The translations under genes were made by a program, and so were the position numbers. Shown here one piece after another: positions 24,046 through 35,075 of a stretch of 64,000 bases of DNA (the stretch's first letter is position 1; each line of letters opens with the position of its first letter). The notes beneath the pieces were generated by a model, which was not told where the DNA came from, ran no database searches, and saw only the letters and a list, made by a program, of their open reading frames with translations. Origin of the DNA: Chaenocephalus aceratus (taxonomy: Eukaryota > Chordata > Actinopteri > Perciformes > Channichthyidae). The DNA is taken from positions 23,212,014-23,276,013 of the forward strand of contig CM043792.1 of the NCBI GenBank assembly GCA_023974075.1. The letters are read 5' to 3'.

Positions 24046-25300
24046 TCTTTTTACACACACGGAATTTTGAGACATATTTTCCGCCGGTCTCGGCTAAAAT
24101 CTACTCGTGTCACTCGGTTATTTTCGGAAACCACGTGATAGCCCGCTGATGACTACATTTCCGCATGATTTCAAAGTAAGAGCATGATGGTTTGTTTAAT
24201 GCTCTGTTTTTTTATTATAATGAACAGCGGAACGTTGGATGCATTCTTCATCACCATCACCCTCATCATCATGTTATAGTGATACAGTTAGTTTGTGTTA
24301 TTGGTTCAATATAGCATATCTCGAGCACCTTCGTTGATGTTGAAGTGCAGGCTATACGCCACTTCCGGGTCCCGGGGGGGAGCAGCTGGCAGCGAAGCAG
24401 CCCAGATAAAACTCTTTCTTCATTGTTTGTTGTGTATTCAGTCAAGCGGGTCAAAGTTACAAAGCACTTCACATCTTATTAATCGGCCTAATTTTACTTT
24501 ACCAGTGCAGTAATAAAGTAATCTGTAGAAAAGCACCGTATTTAGGTCAGCCTTCATAGTAAGGCTACATTACATGTTATAATATTCATCGTGTCCTTTC
24601 TACTGTATATGCATATATTCCTGTCTATTCCTTTCATTTGTATTTAATGTTATTGTGTTTATACTTGTTTCCACACATTTCACAATTTGGGATGAATGAA
24701 GTATCTATATATGATATCCATCTATCTATATCTGTCCGTCTATCTATCTGTCTGTCTGTCTGTCTGCCTATACCTACCTACGTACCTACCTACCAACTAG
24801 TTGTTTTGGTTGGAAAGGTTTTGTCATTGTATTGCTCTTTACCAGCACCTGCAGTACAGGACTTTACATTGTAAATATTATATCAATCCATTGGTTTCTA
24901 GCATATATCATTTGCAAGTGTTTAAAACAAATGTGGGATCCTGATTTCATAAAAAGAAAGACATTCATGATTGTCATATTTTATTATGTAGGATACTGGA
25001 CTGGAATTATTCTTACTTTTTACTCCACTTCATTTATGCAACAACTTTATTTAATGTTATGATTAGATTATTTTGCTTGTATCATCCTTTGCAAATACAT
25101 AGTCACACTGCTGGGAACAGGGCTGTTTCTCTGAGAGACGTAGATACTCACTTATGAGAATATAATGCATTGGTGTATATTAAACTAGCCAACAGTATAA
25201 AAAGCACTACAAAAGTTTTGTCAATATTAACCATAAACATTTACATTAGTGAAATGACACATCAATCAATGTTTATTTTTATTTTATTTTTCACATACAC
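24046..25300 (+). repeat. Repeat family alpha, copy 1
   Basis: About 1.2 kb, reverse complement of 27305-28525 and of 36188-37315. It includes gcttccaatg-poor, AT-rich sequence, the run acacggaattttgagacat at its outer end, and near 24692 a gggatgaatgaagtatc motif followed by short tatc repeats. That motif is typical of fish retroelement 3' tails. Short frames (for example 72 codons at 24295) recur in all copies only because the DNA is repeated; I see no domain. Confidence 0.75.
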
Positions 25301-25589
25301 AGCCTTCATAGTAAGGCTACATAAATGTTATAATATTCATCGTGTCCTTTCCACTGATATATTCCTGTCTATGCTTTCATTTGATTTAATGTTATGTGTG
25401 TATACTTGTTTCCACCACATTTCACAATTTGGGATGAATGAAGTATCTATATAACCCCTTGTGCCCTTATTCCTCCGAGCTTTAGCACTTTCTACTTTTT
25501 TTGTTATTTGTTTTCGTGCTCTAAGCCGCTTTGAGCACCAGGAAAAGCGCTTTATAATGTATGTATTATTATTATTATTATTATTATAG
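25301..25589 (+). repeat. Partial tandem duplicate inside family alpha
   Basis: Sequence from gccttcatagtaaggctac to gggatgaatgaagtatctat repeats about 24550-24710 in the same direction. It is followed by a (TTA)n tract at about 25562-25587. Confidence 0.6.
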
Positions 25590-26159
25590 ATGAAGATCCA
25601 TCTATCTATCTATCCATAGATCTATCTATATATCTATCAATTATCCATCCATCTATCTACTATCTAGTCCTAGCGTTTATCTATATATCTATATTCTATC
25701 TATCCATCTATCGTCTATCTATCTATTTATGTTATTATCTATCTTCTATCTATCTATATATCTATATATATAGATATATATCTATCTATCTATCGATCTA
25801 TCCATCTATCTATCTATCCATCTATCCATCTATCTATCTATCCATCTATCCATCCATCCATCCATATATCTATCTATCTATCTATCTATCGATCTATTTA
25901 TCTATATATCTATATATCTATCTATCCATCGATCTATCTATCTATCTATCTATTTATTTATCTATATATCTATATATATATATATCTATCTATCCATCTA
26001 GCTATCTATCTATCTATCTATGTATCTATATATCTATATATATATATATCTATCTATCTATCTATCCATCTATCTATCCATCTATCTATCCATCTATCTA
26101 TCTATCTATCTATCTATCCATCTATCTATCCATCTATCTATCTATCTATCCATCTATCC

Positions 26160-26190
<31 letters not shown>

Positions 26191-26338
26191 CATCTATCTA
26201 TCTATCCATCTATCCATCTATCCATCTATCCATCTATCTATCTATCTATCCATCTATCCATCCATCCATCCATCTATCCATCTATCTATCCATCTATCTA
26301 TCTATCTATCCATCTATCCATCTATCTATCTATCCATA

Positions 26339-26390
<52 letters not shown>

Positions 26391-26405
26391 GATCTATCTA
26401 TCTGT
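25590..26405. repeat. (TCTA)n/(TCCA)n microsatellite, about 0.8 kb
   Basis: An imperfect tetranucleotide tract of tcta with tcca and tata variants. It is seeded by the tatctatc end of the retroelement-like tail at 25430-25450. It lies at the centre of the inverted pair 24046-25300 / 27305-28525. The 135-codon tyrosine/leucine/serine frame across it is an artefact. Confidence 0.95.
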
Positions 26406-26874
26406 ACCTGCAGAGTACAGGACTTAAATATTGTACATATTATCAATCCTATAATATTTGTTTCTAACATTTAAAGTGCTTAAAACAAATGTGGGATATT
26501 CATTTGATAAAAGTAATTGACAAAGAAATTAACGATTGTCATATTTTATTATGTAGGATACAGAACTGGACTGTAGTCAAGCAAACTTACTTAATAACAC
26601 ATTCCACATACTTGTTCTTTGTGTCAGTGTTTCAATGTTATATTTTATAACCATATAAATTATTAAAACAATTAAAATACATGCCCTACCGTTGATTGTG
26701 CACACTTTTGCCTGAAATTAATCTCCCACTGCCAGGCCCACGCACAGTCAATATAAGTAATTATATTAATGTAGTGATACTTCTTTATTCTTCTTGTGTA
26801 TACAATTATAACGGTACATAACAGCGGAAGAAAAGTATACATATTTTTAAAAACGGTTTTGTTTTTTGTGACAG
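26406..26874 (+). repeat. Diverged partial copy of family alpha and spacer
   Basis: About 26406-26570 resembles 24848-24995 in the same direction (cctgcagagtacaggactt, aaaacaaatgtgggat, gtcatattttattatgtagg). The remainder to 26874 is AT-rich with no feature other than the acceptor of the next entry. Confidence 0.5.
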
Positions 26875-27087
26875 AGATTACAGATCCCCTACATTGACTG
26901 GGAGGCCAGTGGTCATCTGCGTGAGGAACACTCGGGAATAGTTGTTCCTGTCACCCGGAGTCCTCTGAGTGATCAACAGATGGAACACCTTAATGCTAAT
27001 ATTGACCCAATGTTACCATCAGATTCATTTGGAAAGGACATCTACTTGAACACATTACAGTTGGTTCTCTTTACGACTGGAAATTAA
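26875..27087 (+). CDS. Possible orphan exon, unknown protein
   Basis: A pyrimidine-rich tract ending in gtgacag precedes 26875 and makes a plausible acceptor. From there a 70-codon frame runs to a TAA at 27085-27087. It has ordinary protein-like composition (RLQIPYIDWEASGHLREEHSG, then IVVPVTRSPLSDQQMEHLN) quite unlike the simple repeats around it. There is no upstream ATG and no partner exon that I can recognise. It could be a terminal exon of an unidentified gene, a captured exon inside a transposon, or a decayed gene piece. I do not recognise the family. Confidence 0.35.
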   Translation, partial: RLQIPYIDWEASGHLREEHSGIVVPVTRSPLSDQQMEHLNANIDPMLPSDSFGKDIYLNTLQLVLFTTGN

Positions 27088-27111
27088 GAGCAATGGATCC
27101 ATGGACTACCA

Positions 27112-27245
27112 GTAGCAGACAAAGTATTCAGATACTTGACTGAAGTAAAAGTCTTGCCTTTATAGTCTTACTTAAGTAAAGGTATGTAAGTACTAGCCAA
27201 ATGGACTTACATTTGAAGTACTCATTATGCTTTAAAAGGTTCTCT
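27112..27245. mobile_element. hAT-like MITE fragment
   Basis: The run gcagacaaagtattcagatac, aagtaaaagtcttgcc and aagtactagcc resembles short hAT-derived elements common in fish, rich in agtact/aagta subterminal repeats. No complete pair of ends or duplication was found. A similar fragment lies at 39990-40160. Confidence 0.45.
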
Positions 27246-27304
27246 GTACGTGTTAACACTTTTGATTATATAGCTGCATTAATGTGATGTGAAAAATAAA
27301 ATTA

Positions 27305-28525
27305 AAATAAACATTGATTGATGTGTCATTTCACTAATGTAAATGTTTATGGTTAATGTTGACAAAACTTTTGTAGTGCTTTGTATACTGTTGGCTAGTT
27401 TAATATACACCAATGCATTATATTCTCATAAGTGAGTATCTACGTCTCTCAGAGAAACAGCCCTGTTCCCAGCAGTGTGACTATGTATTTGCAAAGGATG
27501 ATACAAGCAAAACAATCTAATCATAACATTAAATAAAGTTGTTGCATAAATGAAGTGGAGTAAAAAGTAAGAATAATTCCAGTCCGGTATCCTACATAAT
27601 AAAATATGACAATCATGAATGTCTTTCTTTTTATGAAATCAGGATCCCACATTTGTTTTAAACACTTGCAAATGATATATGCTAGAAACCAATGGATTGA
27701 TATAATATTTACAATGTAAAGTCCTGTACTGCAGGTGCTGGTAAAGAGCAATACAATGACAAAACCTTTCCAACCAAAACAACTAGTTGGTAGGTAGGTA
27801 CGTAGGTAGGTATAGGCAGACAGACAGACAGATAGATAGACGGACAGATATAGATAGATGGATATCATATATAGATACTTCATTCATCCCAAATTGTGAA
27901 ATGTGTGGAAACAAGTATAAACACAATAACATTAAATACAAATGAAAGGAATAGACAGGAATATATGCATATACAGTAGAAAGGACACGATGAATATTAT
28001 AACATGTAATGTAGCCTTACTATGAAGGCTGACCTAAATACGGTGCTTTTCTACAGATTACTTTATTACTGCACTGGTAAAGTAAAATTAGGCCGATTAA
28101 TAAGATGTGAAGTGCTTTGTAACTTTGACCCACTTGACTGAATACACAACAAACAATGAAGAAAGAGTTTTATCTGGGCTGCTTCGCTGCCAGCTGCTCC
28201 CCCCCGGGACCCGGAAGTGGCGTATAGCCTGCACTTCAACATCAACGAAGGTGCTCGAGATATGCTATATTGAACCAATAACACAAACTAACTGTATCAC
28301 TATAACATGATGATGAGGGTGATGGTGATGAAGAATGCATCCAACGTTCCGCTGTTAATTATAATACAAAAACAGAGCATTAAACAAACCATCATGCTCT
28401 TACTTTGAAATCATGCGGAAATGTAGTCATCAGCGGGCCATCACGTGGTTTCCGAAAATAACCGAGTGACACGAGTAGATTTTAGCCGAGACCGGCGGAA
28501 AATATGTCTCAAAATTCCGTGTGTG
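27305..28525 (-). repeat. Repeat family alpha, copy 2 (inverted)
   Basis: Reverse complement of 24046-25275 with very few differences. It ends at gtctcaaaattccgtgtg, where the Harbinger element has inserted. Copy 3 (36188-37315) shows the uninterrupted continuation into the block with the 21-bp tandem repeats. Confidence 0.75.
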
Positions 28526-28647
28526 TAAAGGCCCTGACACACCAACCCGATTTTGGGAGTCAGAGGCCGTCAGAGGCTGTCGGGCATTCGCGGCGCCGTA
28601 GTCAGGTTGGTGTGTCCCGCACCGTCGACCGTGACACGCCTTATTTG

Positions 28648-28713
28648 GACTGCCAGACCCGATGCATGGCCGATTCAACATGTTGAATCGGCCATGCATC
28701 GGGTCTGGCAGTC
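28648..28713. repeat. Perfect 66-bp palindrome
   Basis: Two 33-base arms meet with no loop: 28648-28680 is exactly the reverse complement of 28681-28713. With a 3-base bulge the pairing continues outward into ttatttgg/ccaaataa. It lies inside the Harbinger element and could extrude as a cruciform or mark a recombination junction. Confidence 0.97.
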
Positions 28714-28842
28714 GGACCAAATAATCACTCTGATTGGCTGTTCAGCTAGCAAATCAGTGCATGAGAAGCGAAGCGGAAGTGAGGGACGTAAACAAACGAT
28801 TTAAGAAGGCACACACAGACTGCTATTCATTTTCATCTCATC

Positions 28843-28971
28843 ATGGCGATCTGGAATGATGCAAACGAAGACCTGCTCATCACCTTGATCCAGGAGAGGC
28901 CAGCTCTGTATGATATTACGGAGAAAAGATACTCTTCTTCTTCTCTGTCTTCCGGTCGTTGCCTCTTTTGA
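28843..28971 (+). pseudogene. Truncated MADF-domain protein of a Harbinger element
   Basis: The ATG at 28843 opens a 42-codon frame beginning MAIWNDANEDLLITLIQERP and continuing ALYDITEKRYS, then a serine run and a stop. The pattern of an acidic start, a hydrophobic LLITLIQ helix, then RPALYD matches the first helix of MADF (Myb/SANT-like) domains. These form the DNA-binding partner protein of PIF/Harbinger transposases. The rest of the domain and the transposase are deleted. The assignment is by motif and by element context. Confidence 0.65.
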
Positions 28972-29149
28972 ATGACGAATACACACTACCGCCGCCTGCT
29001 GGTAAGGAGAGTTATTGCCACTCACGCACTGAAGTCGGTGCGGTGTGTTCCCGTGCGACACATGGCCAAAACGCAGGAGAACACGGCCAGGCAACAGCCG
29101 ACTTCAGCGTCGGCTAGTCCTCTGGTGACTGCTTGGTGTGTCAGGGCCT

Positions 29150-29486
29150 TAAAAAGACGATCCGCGAACAGAGAGTTGAGATCCGCGAACAGAGAGTTGA
29201 GATCCGTGAACAGAGAGTTGAGATCCGCGAGCGCATTTTTGGTCCACAAATACAAAATGGATTCAGAAATGCCTGATCGAAAGTTGTAAATGTTAAAGAG
29301 ATATTCACAGATCTTTTTTTTATTTGTGAACATATTTAGCGTATTTGCAGATCCGTTTTACATTTGCAAATGTATTTGTGAGTTTGCAAATCTTTTAAAT
29401 GCATTTGTGGATGTTGTTTTACATTTACAAATCACATATTTACACACAAATTATTTTTATGTTCACACAAATAATTATGAGACATA
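29150..29486 (+). repeat. Repeat family beta, copy 1, with 21-bp tandem repeats
   Basis: It begins with a 21-bp unit (gatccgcgaacagagagttga) present three times plus a partial copy (about 29160-29235). AT-rich sequence rich in atttgtgaa/tttgcaaat motifs follows. The same block is at 37316-37640, where the unit occurs twice. The unit equals seven codons, which keeps a minus-strand frame open, but the peptide is simply repetitive. Confidence 0.75.
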
Positions 29487-29845
29487 TCTATGCCCATATT
29501 GGTCGAATGCTCCAAATACCACCCCTTTCATGTGAACGCGCACCTAACTAGATAGGACACGGCTGGCTTGAACGATCCACTTGATAACCCGTGTCGTAGT
29601 ACAGTTTAGCGAGAGCGCGTATGTTTTGGATTAGGCCAACCGGCTAACTCAAACATATCCAGGTTAGGTTGAACCAGTTTCGTAGTATAGGCCCCTGGTC
29701 CCGACCAGGTTAGCCGCTAAGCATAAGTTACCATGGAGATCTAGCCTGCTAAAAAGAGAACCAGCTTCATAGGACCGGAAAGCCGGAGTTTTCCCTGAAT
29801 TTAGCCGGCTAAGCGAAAATCCTGCTTCGTAGTATACCCCCCTGG
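29487..29845. mobile_element. Rearranged copy of the 1.04-kb TIR element
   Basis: The part 29497-29694 is the reverse complement of the first 200 bases of the element at 7157. The part 29695-29845 is the last 145 bases of the element in direct orientation. The middle is absent. The joint reads taggcccctggtcccgacc, so the inverted left end is fused to an internal point of the right half. Confidence 0.7.
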
Positions 29846-30580
29846 ACTGACCGGTCGGATGAGGAGAGCGCCTCCACTCGCACATAAGTGACTAACAAGC
29901 ACAGTATGTGAGTTACCAGTAAAGTTTGTTTATTATTCACTCTCGCTGCTGATTGGTCGACTGAACCAGTCTTACAAGCAATCTGCCTCAGAGGTTGAAT
30001 AACAAAGTCTTGTGTAGTCATTATTACATAATTACACATAATAATTATTACACATATAATTACAATAATTATAATTATTATAATTATTGTAATTATAACT
30101 ACATTATAATTATTGTAATTATAATTACACATTATATTCATACTTATATTAGAATTCATAATTTCGGACAGACAGACATTTCTTGTAACAGTAGAAATTA
30201 TCAGAGTGAAAAACAGGGTTCACACAAGGTAAAAATAAAGATCAAATAGAATCAAAATTGAAATAATAATTAAAAAAGTGACAAAGTAACTGTTGAAACA
30301 AGATATCACAGTAACACCTTGAGCTTTTGAATGAACATGTTAAATATATTTACATAAGTGTGCAGATGTGAGTGCATGCTAAACATAGCATGGAGTAGAC
30401 ATGTAAAAAATACATTTGGATTAAAGGTACAACGATTAAATTGTGCATTAAAAGGAGGATAGTGCAAATTCAACACACAATCAGGTGACAGGTTAAAATG
30501 TATCGCGTTAAAGTAACTTAAAAAACATATGAATCTTTAAAGGAGGTTTATCTTTCTGCCTCACACTCCGCCCTCTTTTT
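29846..30580. other. Gene-free AT-rich region upstream of the phafin-like gene
   Basis: It includes an (ataatt)n-like low-complexity tract at about 30010-30130. No exon is recognised. The 5' UTR and promoter of the phafin-like gene probably begin in its last part or just after it, but I see no clear TATA or CpG island. Confidence 0.4.
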
Positions 30581-30685
30581 TTGTTTTTTTCTTTTCGTCT
30601 TTGTCCTCAATCAAACCTTGGAAACTCCCATTGCGACACCTGCCTTTATAAAACAAGGGACAGATGGCTCTTCAGTGATTTCACC

Positions 30686-32702
30686 ATGATGGATCTGGTA
30701 ACGTTTGAGAAGGAGAACCATAAGCGTATCCAAGCCGTTGAGAGTTCATTCGGCCCGGCAGGGAGGCATCTATGCCAGCCAGGGAGAGTTCTGGTGGGTC
30801 AGGGTCGTCTCATGAAACAGGGACGGAGGAAACCTGAGCCTAAAGTCTTCTTTCTGTTCAACGACATGCTGGTGTACGGCAGCATCATCCTGAACGGCCG
30901 CTGGCACAAAAAACAGAAAGTCATCCCTCTCGGTAAGCAGAACACTAGATCTAGTCTGACAGATTCAATTCAAATGTTTTATTGTCATACGCACAAAGCT
31001 ACAGTGTAGAAATGGCAATGAAATTCTTCTGACCTGAGCTCCTCCAACAATGCAACATATAATAAAATCAAAGTAGTGCAAAAAGTCTATACCTGCATAA
31101 CGATGATCTGATGGTATCTATACCTCTGTAGAAGCTTTAGTGATCAAGTATCTGTTTTAGTTTGGCTCTCTTGTGACTTTGTATTCACGTGCACAAGATA
31201 TCTGCAACAGCAATTCAATGGAGGTGCATGGAATTTAAAGTATGCTGCACAAAACAATGACAACATATCAGCATGCTACCTTAAAGGTGGGGTCGGTAAG
31301 TTTAAGAAACCGGCTCGAGATCGCTAGAATTTGAAAATACACAACCGGAGAAAATCTGCCACTTCCTCACAGAGCCCCTCCTCCAACACACACGAACGCG
31401 CACATGACCAATGAGGGCACGAGATAAGGTTGGAAGGCTGACAGGCAGGTAGGCCATCCAATCCTTTGGATGGATTGGATGTACTTTTTACAGTATTACG
31501 GCTTCTCCAGATGACATTTTTGTTATGGATATTTTGTCAAAGCACTTCAGATATTCATTGCTATCGGGATGTTAAGAGCATTCCATGGAATATAACAAAA
31601 AGTGTATCTCGAGCCGGTTTCTGAAACTTACCTACCCCACCTTTAACTACTCAACTGAGCAAAGTGCACTTCGCCAATTTTGGACATACCAATTACATTT
31701 GAGTTTGGTCAATGTAGTTCTAAATGTTTCCAAAAAAAATACTGGAACAGCCCCATGTCTTCATTTACGACCAGGTTAAACAAGTGTGGTTAAAACAACC
31801 CTTTCTTTTAAAACACATGATGGAAACACCAATTAGAGTTTAGTTTGGTCAATGTACTTTTGTAATGTTTGAAACACCTCACAACACCTGTTGTATTGAA
31901 GAAGTTTCAAAAGTTGTCATCCCAAAGCCTTTAAAATGAAATGATCAGTACAGCTGAATACTGCATGGGTAAGGTCAGAACATATATTTATTTGACAGCA
32001 ATCAACTCAACTAAAATAACAAATATCCGCCTCAAGTCTTTCTGGACAAGCGTGTTGACCACACCATAGTATCCATGTGTGTGTTGCACTGTTAACAATA
32101 TCTTCCCTGTCATTTCAGAGGACATCATGCTGGAGGACCTGGAAGACAAGGAGGGATTGAGTTACAAATGGCTGGTCCGCACACCATGCAAGTCGTTTTT
32201 TGTGTCCGCCGATTCGCTCGAAGAGAAGCAGGCCTGGATGGAGCAAATTGGAAACAGCCGGTTAAACCTTCTGCAGCGGCGTGGCAGCCGACCCGGATCC
32301 ACGTTTGCTGTAACCTGGATCCCAGACAAGGCCGCCTACAAATGCATGCGCTGCTTCAAAGTGTTCAGTCTCATCAAACGCCGACATCACTGCCGAAGAT
32401 GTGGCTTTTTGGTCTGCAATGGATGCTCCAAGCAGCGAGCAGTGATATATCACATTCACCCCACAAAGAGGTTGAGGGTCTGCTGTCTCTGCCACAAGAA
32501 GAAGGAGGAGATGTCTCGACTGAGAGGAGACATCACTAGAAAGACAAGTACAGAGGAGGAGGATGAGGGAGCATGCAGTGATGAAGAGGAAGGAGGAAAG
32601 ACAATGCAGAATCAGGTTTCCAGCAGCTGGCTCGACTACCAGAATGGAAACTGGGGAGGTAGTGACACCTATGTTGCACCACGACCGATGCATCTGCGCT
32701 GA
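30686..32702 (+). CDS. Phafin-like PH + FYVE protein (PLEKHF family)
   Basis: Two coding exons, 30686-30932 (donor CTCG|gtaagc) and 32119-32702 (acceptor ttcag|AGGAC), join in frame to give 276 residues. I chose the ATG at 30686 for its context (caccATGATGG) and because phafins begin a few residues before a similar segment. A PH domain spans about residues 33-130 ([28 protein letters not shown] to [15 protein letters not shown]). A FYVE zinc finger follows at about 149-210, with [13 protein letters not shown] and a terminal RVCCLC, the three signature motifs. Phafins bind PtdIns3P on endosomes and lysosomes and act in trafficking and autophagy. The C-terminus is acidic and ends with [14 protein letters not shown]. 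It is clearly family F, but more diverged than PLEKHF1/2 orthologs, so I give no symbol. The intron contains a MITE. Confidence 0.9.
31281..31646. mobile_element. MITE in the intron of the phafin-like gene
   Basis: The left end ttaaaggtggggtcggtaag and the right end cttacctaccccacctttaa are inverted copies, with pairing continuing through aaccggctcgaga for over 40 bases. A shorter dyad (ccatccaatcctttggatgg) lies near its middle. No coding capacity. The terminal ttaa may be a TTAA or TTA duplication, so the superfamily is undecided. Confidence 0.8.
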
Positions 32703-33640
32703 ATGCCATGGAAAATGGATTTGAAGTCAATTGAGAACTTTGTCACAAAGAGAATTGAACTATGTCATTGTATGCACACTGGAAGAAATGCTGCTCCAAA
32801 AACAAGTTAAACAATAATGAAAACAAGCCGTTTTCACTTATAAGTACACACATCTGCCAATAGAACAAGTGAACATCTGCTTGGTGTAAGATTTCTTGAA
32901 ATAAGAAGGGATGTTTAGATAAATCAGATCTTGTAATCAGCTGGGAGAACTCATGTTGAATTATATTTGACCAGAATCAGGACATGTTGTGTTACAATAT
33001 GAGCCGCAAATGCTAAAAAGTCTGTTTTCTGATGTTGGTGATTTTCTAATAGATATGCGTTTCATCTGAGATACGACTCAAAATAAGATTGTTTTGACTT
33101 AACAAGATGATGCATTGTCTAAAAACAAGACCCGACTTCTCACTGCAGTGTCACTTCTGAAGTTATTATGTCTTATATCAGGTGTGAAGACATATTCTGG
33201 TAATTCACATTAATTACTGGAAATATTTACATAAATGATGTGACCGGCTGTGTTTCCTGTAGATATTTCATTGTACTTTGTACTGTACTGTTAGGGTACA
33301 GTTTTACTATTATGCTGCTGTGTTTATTGTATTTTGTAACTCTGGCACAACAATTTCCTTCGGGATGAATACAGTCTTATCTATCTATATTCTGACTAGA
33401 TATTAGACAAATATACCTGGCAAGATTTCGGGTTTTTGTTGTGCATATCTTTTTATTGCATTCATTAGTGTAGTGTGATTCATGCAAAACGTACTGTATA
33501 GTCTCTCGTCATTATCATATATGTACTGTACTGTATATACAAGAGAATGTGAAATATGTGTTGATTTACTGTTTACTTATGAAAAATGTTTTGCACACCT
33601 GCTGAATGATCCAAAAAACAATAAAGCACTTACAATATAT
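32703..33640 (+). other. 3' UTR of the phafin-like gene (putative)
   Basis: No coding sequence follows the stop. A fish repeat-tail motif (cgggatgaatacagtcttatctatctat) lies at 33361-33390. The AATAAA at about 33621 (acaataaagcac) is a candidate polyadenylation signal; cleavage would be expected 15-30 bases later. Confidence 0.45.
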
Positions 33641-35075
33641 GTCAAGGATGTCTGTTATTGTTTTATTATTAAGAGTCATGTTAGATGCATCAATATACTT
33701 TTTGTTGTCATGGTTATGAAACACCTTATTTTGAATTTCCTCAGTTTAAATGAAATTTAAATGTTTACATTTTGGGAATATTTTCATAAAGCTCCAATGT
33801 GAAATCAAATACATATAGAGATATGAAACCAATACTCACAACAATACATAAGGAAAATACATGAAACTACAACTCGTGAAATAATTTAAGACTTAATTAA
33901 ACTTAACTCATTATCATAAACTGTTATTTCATCCTTCTTATTTATATAAAAACAGAAGTATGGTAGGAGTAAAATATGTTAGTTCTCAAAAGTCCGTTTT
34001 TTTGTCATTTGGCCTTTTACCAATAACAGTATTTCATGACACATTAATTATTTTGTATTTGATATGTTCATTATTTCCCTACTTGTGACAGTTGTGCCAC
34101 CTACAATCACTTACATCTTAAACTAGCAAGCTCAACAACTGCTGTCACAACTAGCCAGTAAGCTAATGTTAGCTACAGTACAGTTAAGCATCTGTAATGT
34201 CAAAGTAATCCTGAATCAAATATCTACCTGCCTATGCTACTGCATACACACAGTACAAAAACATAGAAACTAATATCTGTTGTTGCTTAAGCTAACAGGC
34301 GATAGCAAACGATGCTAACAGACTATTCTCTTTGTGGAGATAAGCTCACAGCTAGCTATGCATGTAGCATTAGTAGCTATTAGCTATATGGCTTGTTAGA
34401 TACGTTGTTTAGTTTCTAAAGACTTTAGTTATTTAGTTTAAGTTTAGTTACTTCGTTTTGTGTCTGGTTTTAGCCTTTCAGCTAGTTAATTCAGATCATC
34501 TGTTGTTTCTCTAGCTAACAGAAGCTAACAGGCTAAATCTTGTAGGATTTGTTGAGCTTGTTTTGGGAAAAGTTGAAAAGGTGACGTCTGTTTAAAACAG
34601 TCTTAAACAGTTATAAAATTAAATTAAATATGGCAATATAAAATAGAAGTTGACATAGGCCTATACCATAATGAAAAGAAAAACAGAACTTGGAAATATA
34701 GCATTTTGCAAAAAATTAAATACAATGTTTTTTAAAATAAATCCAGTTATTATTGAAATTGAATTATAAAATAAAATGTTAAGGACTTCTTGTATTTGCC
34801 AAGTAAAGACAACAATAACCTGCTGACAGTCAAATCTTTGTCCAAGTCTTAGCATTGGGTGTCAATCAGGATGAGGTCCAAGCTATGCATGTCCCCCAAA
34901 TAACTCATGCAGCAATAATGAAGCAACAGGTCTCCAAAATGTTGGAAATGGACCTCAGCTCCTATAATATTTCTATAGTAAATACAAATAAACGAAAACA
35001 GACACTCAGAGTCAGAGTCATGACCGAAAGAACGAGATCGCGGATACAACATTAACATATGACATTACTACTATT
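33641..35075. other. Gene-free AT-rich region
   Basis: AT-rich, with many gctaac/gttagc repeats around 34140-34560. I recognise no exon, element boundary or RNA gene. Short frames at 34661-35058 have no domain. Confidence 0.4.

Larger units (their letters stand above)
28529..29149 (+). mobile_element. PIF/Harbinger-type element, internally deleted
   Basis: The ends are inverted (AGGCCCTGACACACCAA at left, TTGGTGTGTCAGGGCCT at right) and flanked by the trinucleotide TAA (28526-28528 and 29150-29152). The empty site gtgtaaaaagacg is present in the other copy of the host repeat at about 37312-37324, which proves both ends. A 3-bp TWA duplication is characteristic of PIF/Harbinger elements. Inside lie the start of a MADF-type gene and a perfect palindrome. 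Confidence 0.93.

Noticed and set aside
24295..24513. 72-codon frame present in three near-identical copies (also 28066-28284 and 36854-37072, minus strand)
   Set aside because: Conserved because the alpha repeat itself is recent; both strands are open over the same bases, and no domain or start context supports coding.
26020..26427. 135-codon open frame rich in Tyr/Leu/Ser/Ile
   Set aside because: It is only the translation of the (TCTA)n microsatellite; no start context, domain or splice evidence.
29160..29235. Short regularly spaced repeats, considered as CRISPR-like
   Set aside because: Units are directly adjacent tandem copies with no spacers, in a vertebrate genome.
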